A DNA stretch of 5,630 nucleotides, from assembly GCA_011524755.1 (NCBI GenBank), contig WTJR01000004.1:1-5630 (forward strand), read 5' to 3'. Source of the stretch: Halieaceae bacterium (GTDB lineage Bacteria > Pseudomonadota > Gammaproteobacteria > Pseudomonadales > Halieaceae). This document shows, in pieces, positions 1 through 5,630 of the stretch. Below the pieces are notes generated by a model. That model was given only the letters and a program-made list of their open reading frames with translations, was not told where the DNA came from and searched no databases. Numbering within the stretch: position 1 is the stretch's first letter; each line of letters opens with the position of its first letter. The translations under genes were made by a program, and so were the position numbers.

Positions 1-126
1 TTAGTTAGTCTTTTTGTGCACGCTAAGTGGGTTCTGCTGACTTGTCATAGTCTCTATGGGGGATGTGGGTATAAAGGGTGACTTTGATACTGCTTTCATC
101 TGATCAGAACTACAGGAAACGCGCGC
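1..126 (+). other. Non-coding leader upstream of the operon
   Basis: No open reading frame here looks like a gene, and the stretch is more AT-rich than the coding DNA that follows. It probably carries the promoter of the operon. An AT-rich TATAAA lies at 70-75 and a TTGTCA at 42-47, but the 22-base spacing between them is too long for a normal sigma-70 pair, so I do not call a promoter. GATACT at 86-91 is another weak -10 candidate without a clear -35 partner. The ribosome site AGGAA at 114-118 sits 8 bases before the ipdA ATG and supports that start. The end of an upstream gene before position 10 cannot be excluded. Confidence 0.5.
99..108. promoter_or_regulatory. 10-bp perfect palindrome, possible operator
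   Basis: TCTGATCAGA is a perfect inverted repeat lying 18 bases before the ipdA start codon, between the possible -10 boxes and the ribosome site. Late steroid genes are controlled by TetR-family repressors (KstR2 in actinobacteria), which bind palindromes, so an operator role is possible. The palindrome does not extend beyond 10 bp and no second copy is seen in the window. A 10-bp palindrome can occur by chance, so this is a weak inference. Confidence 0.2.
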
Positions 127-999
127 ATGAACAAGTGCGTCAGCGCCGCTGAAGCGGTATCGGCTGTTAAAAGTGGCATGACCATCGGTATTGGTGGCTG
201 GGGGCCGCGGCGAAAGCCCATGGCGCTCGTTCGCGAACTCCTTCGCTCGGATGTCGATGACTTGACCGTGGTTGCCTATGGCGGTGCCGATGTCGGACTT
301 CTCTGCGCTTCCGGAAAAGTATCGAAAGTCATCTTCGCCTTTGTGTCGCTTGATTTCATGCCGCTCGAGCCCGCGTTTCGCAAGGCGCGGGAGTCAGGCG
401 CCATTGAGGTGCGCGAGATTGATGAGGGAATGATGCTGCTCGGACTGCGTGCGGCTGCCTGGGGAAGCCCCTTTATTCCAACGCGTATTGGTCTGGGAAC
501 CGATGTTGTGACGCGAAACCCCGACCTGAAGCTGGTCGATAGCCCTTACGATGACAAAGCATGGGTGGCGATGCCGGCACTTAATCTTGATGTAGCCCTG
601 ATTCACGCGACCCGCGCTGATGAGCGGGGCGTCTGTGAAATCGCCAGCCCGGATCACTACATGGATGACTGGTTTGCCCGAGCATCGGCACACACGATTG
701 TCTCAGTCGATGAAATGGTGGAGTCCACGTACTTCAATGATCCCGACGTAGCCCGTCGCGTCTATTGGGAGCGCAACGTCACCTCGAAGGTTGTGCACCT
801 CGAGGGCGGTGCGCATCCATCCTCATCCGATCCTTTGTATGGTTTTGACGTTAGCCACTACAAGACCTACGGCGGGCTCATTGCCGAGGGCGGGTACGCC
901 GCCTGGGCGGATGCTTTCCTAGGAGACTCCGAGGCCGACTACCAGAGCAAGGTAGGCGGCCTTGATGCGATCCATCAACTACCTTTGCCGGCCTATTAA
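127..999 (+). CDS. ipdA: IpdA-like alpha subunit of COCHEA-CoA ring-cleaving hydrolase (CoA-transferase family I fold)
   Basis: This 290-residue protein matches IpdA, the alpha subunit of the cytoplasmic IpdAB hydrolase, in length (about 290) and in motifs. In Mycobacterium tuberculosis and Rhodococcus, IpdAB opens the last steroid ring by hydrolysing the cyclic beta-diketone COCHEA-CoA to MOODA-CoA; the Comamonas counterpart is, from memory, ScdL1. Visible marks are the glycine-rich CoA-binding strand-loop GMTIGIGGWGPRRKPM (17-32), YGGADVGLLC (51-60), the REIDEGM stretch (96-102) and GLGTD (122-126). Glu100 in DEGM is the likely equivalent of the alpha-subunit glutamate reported as catalytically important in IpdAB (Glu105 in the characterised enzyme, from memory). 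The start is supported by AGGAA 8 bases upstream. The beta-subunit gene follows after 12 bases, as expected for a heteromer. A generic CoA-transferase alpha subunit is the alternative, made unlikely by these family-specific motifs and by the neighbours. Confidence 0.9.
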   Translation: MNKCVSAAEAVSAVKSGMTIGIGGWGPRRKPMALVRELLRSDVDDLTVVAYGGADVGLLCASGKVSKVIFAFVSLDFMPLEPAFRKARESGAIEVREIDEGMMLLGLRAAAWGSPFIPTRIGLGTDVVTRNPDLKLVDSPYDDKAWVAMPALNLDVALIHATRADERGVCEIASPDHYMDDWFARASAHTIVSVDEMVESTYFNDPDVARRVYWERNVTSKVVHLEGGAHPSSSDPLYGFDVSHYKTYGGLIAEGGYAAWADAFLGDSEADYQSKVGGLDAIHQLPLPAY

Positions 1000-1011
1000 G
1001 AGGAGCTCGAT

Positions 1012-1806
1012 ATGACATTTTCGCTTGCTGAGCTCATGGTCTGCGCTGCTAGCCGAACCTTTGATAATGACGGTGAAGTACTCGCTACCGGTATAGGCCT
1101 GTTGCCACGGCTTGCCGCGAGTCTTGCCATGCGTACATCCAACCCCGACATGATGATGACGGACAGCCAGTCCTTTATGTTGTCCAAGCCCAACCCTGTG
1201 AGTGGGATGACAACGCACGAGGGGCAGGCCAACGAGAACTGGATGGGTTTCGCCCGCATCTTTGACAATGTCTGGAGCGGGGCTCGTCATGCCTTGGTCG
1301 GTCCAAGTCAGGTCGATCGGTTTGGCCAAACCAATATTGCCGCGCTTGGTGGTACTTACGAGGCGCCAAAGGTTCAGCTATTGGGTGTCAGGGGTTTCCC
1401 TGGCAACTCAATTAGCCATGCGAACTCGTTTTTCGTGCCCAAGCATTCCACGCGGGTCTTCGTTGAGGGTGAGTGCGATGTGGTCTGCTCCATCGGCTAT
1501 AACCCCGAGCGTCTGCCGAAAGGGTACTCCTTTGACGATATCGACATACGACGGGTCATTACGGATCTTTGCGTGATGGACTTTAATGGTCCCAACAAGC
1601 AGATGCGGGTGATTAGTTTGCATCCGGGCGTCCCTCTCGCTGAGGTACAGGAAAACACCGGATTTGAGCTTGCCGTATCGGATGAGCTCGGAGAGACGGC
1701 AGCACCGACCGATGAGCAGTTGCAGATTATCTCGGAGTTGGACCCACTGAATTTCCGGGCCAAGCAATTGAAAGACAACCCTCCAGGCGTTCGAAGCGCC
1801 GCCTAG
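1012..1806 (+). CDS. ipdB: IpdB-like beta subunit of COCHEA-CoA ring-cleaving hydrolase
   Basis: This 264-residue protein is the partner of the IpdA-like subunit and is close to the usual IpdB length of about 250. Recognisable blocks are QVDRFGQTNI (100-109), GVRGFPGNSISHANSFFV (125-142), VFVEGECDVVCSIGY (149-163), VMDFNGP (188-194) and SLHPGV (202-207). All of these recall mycobacterial IpdB. Where true CoA-transferases carry the glutamate that forms the glutamyl-CoA intermediate, this protein reads MMTDSQSF (48-55), so that residue appears absent. This fits a hydrolase rather than a transferase, as established for IpdAB. The start is preceded by AGGAG at 1001-1005, 6 bases away, just after the ipdA stop codon, so the two subunits are probably translated together in similar amounts. 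The last 10 or so residues are low in conservation. The Comamonas counterpart would be ScdL2 (name from memory). Confidence 0.9.
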   Translation: MTFSLAELMVCAASRTFDNDGEVLATGIGLLPRLAASLAMRTSNPDMMMTDSQSFMLSKPNPVSGMTTHEGQANENWMGFARIFDNVWSGARHALVGPSQVDRFGQTNIAALGGTYEAPKVQLLGVRGFPGNSISHANSFFVPKHSTRVFVEGECDVVCSIGYNPERLPKGYSFDDIDIRRVITDLCVMDFNGPNKQMRVISLHPGVPLAEVQENTGFELAVSDELGETAAPTDEQLQIISELDPLNFRAKQLKDNPPGVRSAA

Positions 1807-1827
1807 CAGAGGACTGAGGAGAAGAAG

Positions 1828-2703
1828 ATGAGCGACACGACAACCGAATACGTCGAAGAAACCGATATCGTCACTTACGAGTCTGCTGACGGGATTGCCT
1901 GGATCTCGATGAATCGGCCCAAGTACAACAATGCGCAGAATGGCCGTATGACCTATGAGTTGGACGCGGCCTTTATGCGAGCCGTGGCAGATGATGACGT
2001 GAAGGTCATTGTACTTCGCGGTGAGGGGAAGCATTTCTCGGCAGGCCACGATATTGGCACCCCCGGGCGTGATGTGCATTTGAGTCAGGAGCGCGTGACC
2101 AGCTGGTATGACCATGCCAACAAGCCCGGTGGTGAATATCTCTACGTACGCGAGGCTGAGGCTTATCTGGGCATGTGCCGCCGGTGGCGCGACATTCCCA
2201 AGCCCACGATTGCGGCGGTTCAAGGCGCGTGTATTGCAGGCGGTCTGATGCTGGCGTGGATTTGCGATCTCATCGTGGCCACCGACGATGCCTATTTCTC
2301 TGACCCGGTGGTCCGCATGGGTATTCCGGGTGTCGAGTACTTTGCACACCCCTACGAACTCAACCCTCGCATTGCCAAGGAGTTTTTGTTCACGGGCAAC
2401 AAGATGGGCGCAGAGCGCGCGTACCAGATGGGCATGGTGAATCAAATTAGTTCTCGAGAGACCCTGATGGAAGACGTCACGGCACTCGCGACCAAGATTG
2501 CGGCCATGCCACGGTTGGGTCTGGCGTTGACCAAGCAAGCGATCAATAACGTCGAGGAGCTTCAAGGCAAGCGTCAGGGTATGGAAGCAGCATTTGCCTG
2601 GCATCACTTTGCCCACGCGCACAATGACGTCGTCTCCGGCGATAAGTTGGGTGGCTTCGATGCCAAGGCCATGGCGGCGGCCAACAAGTCACAGGACAGT
2701 TGA
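1828..2703 (+). CDS. Atypical enoyl-CoA hydratase/isomerase (crotonase) family protein, EchA13-like
   Basis: This is a 291-residue crotonase, longer than the usual 250-260. Oxyanion-hole segments are present: HFSAGHD (69-75) and GACIAGG (133-139). A longer stretch than usual (about 78-115) separates the SAGHD motif from the next helix. Aligned by eye to rat enoyl-CoA hydratase, the two catalytic glutamates (Glu144, Glu164) fall on Met141 and Val161, so both are missing. A distinctive block MGIPGVEYFAHPYEL (164-178) follows, with Glu170, His174 and Glu177 as possible substitutes. The C-terminus is rich in His (AWHHFAHAHND, 257-267). From memory, these blocks resemble mycobacterial EchA13 rather than the shorter EchA20. 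In the operon it sits between ring cleavage and the dehydrogenases, so it could hydrate the enoyl-CoA made from MOODA-CoA, like the protein I recall as ScdN in Comamonas; a hydrolase or isomerase role is also possible. AGGAG at 1817-1821, 6 bases before ATG, supports the start. Family is sure; reaction is not. Confidence 0.85.
   Translation: MSDTTTEYVEETDIVTYESADGIAWISMNRPKYNNAQNGRMTYELDAAFMRAVADDDVKVIVLRGEGKHFSAGHDIGTPGRDVHLSQERVTSWYDHANKPGGEYLYVREAEAYLGMCRRWRDIPKPTIAAVQGACIAGGLMLAWICDLIVATDDAYFSDPVVRMGIPGVEYFAHPYELNPRIAKEFLFTGNKMGAERAYQMGMVNQISSRETLMEDVTALATKIAAMPRLGLALTKQAINNVEELQGKRQGMEAAFAWHHFAHAHNDVVSGDKLGGFDAKAMAAANKSQDS
2693..2696 (+). promoter_or_regulatory. Ribosome binding site deciding the dehydrogenase start at 2708
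   Basis: AGGA lies inside the last codons of the crotonase gene, 11 bases before the ATG at 2708. The open frame runs back to an ATG at 2594, but that 38-residue extension lies wholly in the crotonase coding region, is arginine- and proline-rich, and has no counterpart in acyl-CoA dehydrogenases. Starting at 2708 gives MDLVYTEQQ, the normal N-terminus of the family. Confidence 0.6.
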
Positions 2704-2707
2704 TGCG

Positions 2708-3874
2708 ATGGATTTAGTCTACACAGAGCAGCAGCAGGCCTTTAGAGCTGAAGTTCGTGATTGGCTAGCCGCCAACGTGCCCAGCGAGCGCTTGCCGTCG
2801 TTTGATACCGCGGAAGGCTTCGAAGCGCATCGGGAGTGGGAGCGGACCCTCGCGAAAGGCAATTGGGGCATGGTCACTTGGCCGACGGACTACGGCGGTC
2901 GCGGTTGTGACCTCATTGAGTGGCTGATTTTCGAGGAGGAGTACTACCGCGCTGGTGCGCCATTGCGTGTGAATCAGAACGGCATTTTCCTGTTAGGCCC
3001 CACGTTGATGGAATACGGAACGCCCGAGCAAAAGGCGCGTTTTATTCCGGCAATGGCCAGTGGCGATGAAATCTGGGCGCAGGGATGGTCTGAGCCTAAT
3101 GCTGGATCCGATATGGCGGCAATCCGATGTCGCGCCGATCGCGACGGTGATGAGTTCGTCATTAACGGACAGAAAATCTGGTCGACGCGCGCCGTCTATG
3201 CCGATTGGGTGTTTGGCCTGTTTAGGACCGACCCTGAATCATCGCGCCATCATGGTCTGTCCAAGATTCTCGTCCCGCTCAATTCTGAGGGCGTAACGGT
3301 TCGACCCATTCCACAGCTAAACGGCTTACCCGGGTTCGCCGAGATTTTCTTTGACGATGTTCGCGTACCAGCCTTCAATTTGTTGGGCGGGGAAGGCGAG
3401 GGATGGCGGATCGCAATGGCCACGGCAGGTTTTGAGCGCGGCCTCATGCTGCGAAGCCCCGCGCGGTTCCAGCAGGCATCTAAACGACTGGTAGCGCTCT
3501 ATCGTGAGCATGGATCCGACGTTATCGATCCTTCGATCGAGGCGGCCGTTGTGCGCTGTTACATGGATGCAGAGGCCTATGCGCTGTCCACCTATCAAAC
3601 GGCATCGAAGCTCTGCTCGGGCGGTTCTATCGGTGCTGAGGCGAGTTGCAACAAGATTTTCTGGTCTGAGATGGATCTCCTGATTCACGAGACCGCGATG
3701 AACTTATTAGGCGCCCGTGCCGAAATTGAACCGCAGACCGCGGCCGAGTTCGCTGAACTGGGTACCTGGCTTGACGGGTTCATGTTCGCCCAGTCGGGAC
3801 CTATTTACGCGGGTACGAATGAAATACAACGCAATATCATTGCCGAGCGTGTGCTTGGCATGCCGCGGAAGTGA
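2708..3874 (+). CDS. fadE31: FadE31-like acyl-CoA dehydrogenase subunit (catalytic-base subunit of a heteromeric enzyme)
   Basis: This 388-residue flavoprotein subunit has the standard acyl-CoA dehydrogenase layout: N-terminal helical domain (1-120), middle beta domain with WSEPNAGSD (127-135) and INGQKIWST (152-160), and C-terminal helical domain. It closely recalls mycobacterial FadE31, including TAEGFEAHREW (34-44), FERGLMLRSPARF (242-254) and IYAGTNEIQRNIIAERVLG (366-384). The classical catalytic glutamate of YEGT is alanine here (Ala368). Glu243 in GFERG sits at the alternative helix-G position used by isovaleryl-CoA dehydrogenase and by ChsE4 of the steroid heteromers. The RxxFG motif that binds FAD diphosphate is absent; the corresponding region reads ASKRLVALYREHG (257-269). 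It therefore probably needs the next gene's product as partner. In the pathway, FadE31/FadE32-type enzymes are assigned to the dehydrogenation of MOODA-CoA. The gene starts 4 bases after the crotonase stop codon, which suggests coupled translation. Confidence 0.88.
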   Translation: MDLVYTEQQQAFRAEVRDWLAANVPSERLPSFDTAEGFEAHREWERTLAKGNWGMVTWPTDYGGRGCDLIEWLIFEEEYYRAGAPLRVNQNGIFLLGPTLMEYGTPEQKARFIPAMASGDEIWAQGWSEPNAGSDMAAIRCRADRDGDEFVINGQKIWSTRAVYADWVFGLFRTDPESSRHHGLSKILVPLNSEGVTVRPIPQLNGLPGFAEIFFDDVRVPAFNLLGGEGEGWRIAMATAGFERGLMLRSPARFQQASKRLVALYREHGSDVIDPSIEAAVVRCYMDAEAYALSTYQTASKLCSGGSIGAEASCNKIFWSEMDLLIHETAMNLLGARAEIEPQTAAEFAELGTWLDGFMFAQSGPIYAGTNEIQRNIIAERVLGMPRK

Positions 3875-3883
3875 GGTAGCTCG

Positions 3884-4981
3884 ATGAATTTTACATTCAC
3901 TCAAGACCAGCTCGACTTCCAAGACGCGATTAGCAGCATGTTACGTGCCGAGGTGACAGCGGACTCGATTCGTGCGCGGTGGCAGAACGAGTCGGGTGTC
4001 GACAGTGCGTTTATGCAGCAGGCCCACGATCTCGGTCTGAACAGCATGCTCATTCCCGAGTCACTCGGTGGTCTGGGATTAACGCCCGTTGATTTCGTAT
4101 TGTTGGCCGAAGCCTGTGGCGAAGTGGCCTTGCCGGAGCCGCTGGTTGAGTCGGTCATGGTCACCACACCGTCGTTGGTGGACATTCTGGATCAGGGGCT
4201 GGGTAATGCCGATGTGCAGAAAGTCATTGATGGGGTTTTGGCGGGCGAGGTCCGCGTTGCCCTGGGTCATGGCATCAACCCCTGCATCAATTATGCGGAC
4301 AGTGCGGATTGGTTTTTACTTCCCGAGGGTGACGGCGTCTATTTGCTACCGAAGGAAGCGGTTACGCTCGAGGCTAAAACAAGCGTTGACCCATCGAGAC
4401 GCTTATTTTCAGCCTCGTTTGCAGCTAGCGACGCGTGTCTCGTTGCAGACGGCGATGCCGGCGCGAACCTTCAGCGCGCCATGTTAAATCGCGGCGCTTT
4501 GGCGAGCGCGGCCCAATTGGTCGGATTATCGCGCGGTATGCTTCAGCAAAGTGTCAGTTACACGAGTGATCGAGAGCAGTTCGGCCGCGCCATTGGCGCC
4601 AATCAGGCGGTTAAACACCTATTGGCGGATGTCGCTGTACAGGTTGAATACGCCAAGCCGGTGATCTATCGCGCTGCCTATACGGTGGGTGTGTCGCCTG
4701 CGCGGGCGGATTTTGCCGTGTCGCACGCCAAGTCGGCGGCGGGGAGAGCGGCATTGCTAGCATCGAGACACTGCATGCAGGTGTTCGGTGCGATGGGATA
4801 TACCTGGGAATGCGATCTACAGATTTGGGCAAAACGCGCCTGGGCGTTAGCACGCGAATGGGGTGATGAGGGGTTCCACAACAATCGTATTCACGAATGG
4901 CTACTGCGTAAAAACGCCTTGCTAGGGCCAGAATACACCTTTGGACGCGGTTCACTGACAGATAAAGCGAACGCTGGCTAG
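3884..4981 (+). CDS. Acyl-CoA dehydrogenase partner subunit, FadE32/FadE33-like
   Basis: This 365-residue acyl-CoA dehydrogenase family protein is more divergent than its neighbour. The N-terminal helical domain is recognisable (FTQDQLDFQDAISSML 5-20, IPESLGGLGL 57-66). The middle domain (about 125-190) is degenerate and lacks a WxEPxxGSD-type motif. The C-terminal domain keeps the FAD-contacting YTSDREQFGRAIG (226-238; Arg230, Gln232, Phe233, Gly234) and QVFGAMGYTWECDLQIWAKRA (299-319). At the helix-G position it has NRGAL (202-206), with no glutamate, and no YEGT motif exists near the C-terminus. It thus lacks a catalytic base and probably supplies the FAD site to the preceding subunit in an alpha2-beta2 enzyme, as known for mycobacterial steroid FadE pairs. 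The ribosome site GAGG (3873-3876) overlaps the preceding stop codon, 7 bases before ATG. Of the mycobacterial proteins, FadE32 or FadE33 is the likely functional equivalent; I cannot tell which. Confidence 0.85.
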   Translation: MNFTFTQDQLDFQDAISSMLRAEVTADSIRARWQNESGVDSAFMQQAHDLGLNSMLIPESLGGLGLTPVDFVLLAEACGEVALPEPLVESVMVTTPSLVDILDQGLGNADVQKVIDGVLAGEVRVALGHGINPCINYADSADWFLLPEGDGVYLLPKEAVTLEAKTSVDPSRRLFSASFAASDACLVADGDAGANLQRAMLNRGALASAAQLVGLSRGMLQQSVSYTSDREQFGRAIGANQAVKHLLADVAVQVEYAKPVIYRAAYTVGVSPARADFAVSHAKSAAGRAALLASRHCMQVFGAMGYTWECDLQIWAKRAWALAREWGDEGFHNNRIHEWLLRKNALLGPEYTFGRGSLTDKANAG

Positions 4982-4991
4982 GAACGCCAGC
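4973..4991 (+). other. Short inverted repeat across the dehydrogenase stop codon
   Basis: GCTGGC (4973-4978) and GCCAGC (4986-4991) form a 6-bp stem with a 7-base loop holding the TAG stop codon. No run of T follows, so it is not a normal terminator, and the thiolase ribosome site GGAG (4997-5000) comes right after. It might slightly modulate thiolase translation or mRNA decay, but a stem this short can arise by chance. Confidence 0.2.
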
Positions 4992-5007
4992 TAAACGGAG
5001 AGAGATT

Positions 5008-5630
5008 ATGGGACAGCGCGCAGAAGCGTACATCGTCGATGCCATTAGAACACCCACGGGAAAGCGACGGGGTTCGCTTGCGACGGTGCACGGCGCAGAC
5101 CTCGGCGGTTTTATCCTTAAAGCGTTGGTCGAGCGTCATGACATTCCGGATGATGAGTACGAGGATGTGGTCTTTGGGTGTCTCGATACCATCGGACCAC
5201 TGGCGGGTGACATCGCTCGCACCTGCTGGTTGGCGGCGGGGCTGAGTGACGTCGTACCTGGCACGACAGTGGATCGACAGTGCGGTTCTTCACAGCAGGC
5301 GGTGCATTTCGCCGCGCAGGCCGTCATGTCCGGCACCATGGATGTTGTGGTTGCAGGTGGGGTACAGACCATGTCATCCATCCCGATCTCCGCCGCCATG
5401 TACGCGGGTCAGCCCTATGGCTTCGATAATCCGTTCACCAGCAGTGAGGGCTGGGTTGCTCGTTACGGAACGCAGGAGATCTCACAGTTTAAGTCGGCGC
5501 AGATGATTGCGGATAAATGGGATATTTCGCGCGAAGAGATGGAAGCATTCTCGCTGACCTCGCATCAACGAGCGCGGGCGGCCACCGATGCCGGATATTT
5601 CGAGCGTGAGATCATTCCGTTTGATGGACT
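5008..5630 (+). CDS. fadA6: FadA6-like steroid thiolase (acetyl-CoA acyltransferase), 3' end outside the window
   Basis: The reading frame stays open from ATG 5008 to the window edge, giving 207 complete codons, about half of a normal thiolase of 390 or so residues. The visible N-terminal domain has AYIVDAIRTPTGKRRGSLA (7-25), the nucleophile motif VDRQCGSSQQA (88-98) with Cys92, and VVVAGGVQTMSSIPIS (113-128). EISQFKSAQMIADKW (157-171) and SREEMEAFSLTSHQRA (174-189) follow. These segments closely recall mycobacterial FadA6, the thiolase placed at the end of C/D-ring degradation, where it releases acetyl-CoA to leave 2-methyl-beta-ketoadipyl-CoA. The second cysteine and the histidine of the active site lie in the missing half. 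GGAG at 4997-5000, 7 bases before ATG, fixes the start, and the 26-base gap to the dehydrogenase gene supports one operon. A general fatty-acid thiolase is the alternative, but the context argues against it. Confidence 0.88.
   Translation, partial: MGQRAEAYIVDAIRTPTGKRRGSLATVHGADLGGFILKALVERHDIPDDEYEDVVFGCLDTIGPLAGDIARTCWLAAGLSDVVPGTTVDRQCGSSQQAVHFAAQAVMSGTMDVVVAGGVQTMSSIPISAAMYAGQPYGFDNPFTSSEGWVARYGTQEISQFKSAQMIADKWDISREEMEAFSLTSHQRARAATDAGYFEREIIPFDG

Noticed and set aside
42..75. TTGTCA (42-47) and TATAAA (70-75) as a sigma-70 promoter
   Set aside because: The spacer is 22 bases, well beyond the usual 16-18, and no better-spaced pair was found.
1408..2622. Long antisense open frame of 404 codons on the minus strand across ipdB and the crotonase gene
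   Set aside because: It is opposite two well-supported genes, crosses their junction, has no recognisable domain and has a composition rich in His, Arg and Leu typical of antisense shadow frames in GC-rich coding DNA.
2594..2707. Upstream in-frame extension of the first dehydrogenase to an ATG at 2594
   Set aside because: The extension is inside the crotonase gene, reads as Arg/Pro/Thr-rich shadow sequence and has no family counterpart. The ATG at 2708 gives a standard N-terminus and follows a ribosome site.
4611..5057. Minus-strand open frame of 148 codons across the end of the second dehydrogenase and start of the thiolase
   Set aside because: It is antisense to two real genes, with no recognisable motif and Arg/Pro-rich shadow composition.
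1..5630. Mobile elements, CRISPR arrays, tRNA or rRNA genes, toxin-antitoxin or phage defence genes
   Set aside because: No long repeats, transposase motifs, regularly spaced repeats or RNA-gene-like segments were seen; the window is almost wholly filled by catabolic genes of uniform base composition.

Overview
The window is one co-directional catabolic operon on the + strand: six closely packed genes, the last cut by the window edge. The products read as the late part of bacterial steroid breakdown, where the C and D rings (the HIP/indane part left after A/B-ring cleavage) are opened and beta-oxidised as CoA thioesters. The organism looks like a steroid- or bile-acid-degrading Gram-negative bacterium, probably a proteobacterium. 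GC content looks to be in the mid to upper 50s by eye, intergenic gaps are short, and AGGAG-type ribosome sites are strong. The lineage is an inference and cannot be fixed from this window.

Layout: positions 1-126 are non-coding leader with a good ribosome site and a 10-bp palindrome. Then come ipdA (127-999) and ipdB (1012-1806), the two subunits of a CoA-transferase-fold ring-cleaving hydrolase. Next is an atypical 291-residue crotonase (1828-2703), followed by two acyl-CoA dehydrogenase genes (2708-3874, FadE31-like, and 3884-4981) and a FadA6-like thiolase (5008 to beyond 5630). Gaps between genes are 4 to 26 bases and no internal terminator is convincing, so a single transcript is likely.

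In the actinobacterial pathway, IpdAB hydrolyses the last carbocycle of COCHEA-CoA to give MOODA-CoA (4-methyl-5-oxo-octanedioyl-CoA). A FadE31/FadE32-type dehydrogenase then introduces a 2,3 double bond, a crotonase hydrates it, an alcohol dehydrogenase oxidises it, and FadA6 thiolysis releases acetyl-CoA. The gene order here covers all of these steps except the 3-hydroxyacyl-CoA dehydrogenase, which must be encoded elsewhere. The pathway is described, so this is not a new system as a whole.

The points worth a second look are mechanistic. The crotonase has neither classical catalytic glutamate. The two dehydrogenase subunits each lack something the other has: one keeps a helix-G glutamate but no FAD-binding RxxFG motif, the other the reverse. 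The IpdB subunit lacks the usual CoA-transferase glutamate.
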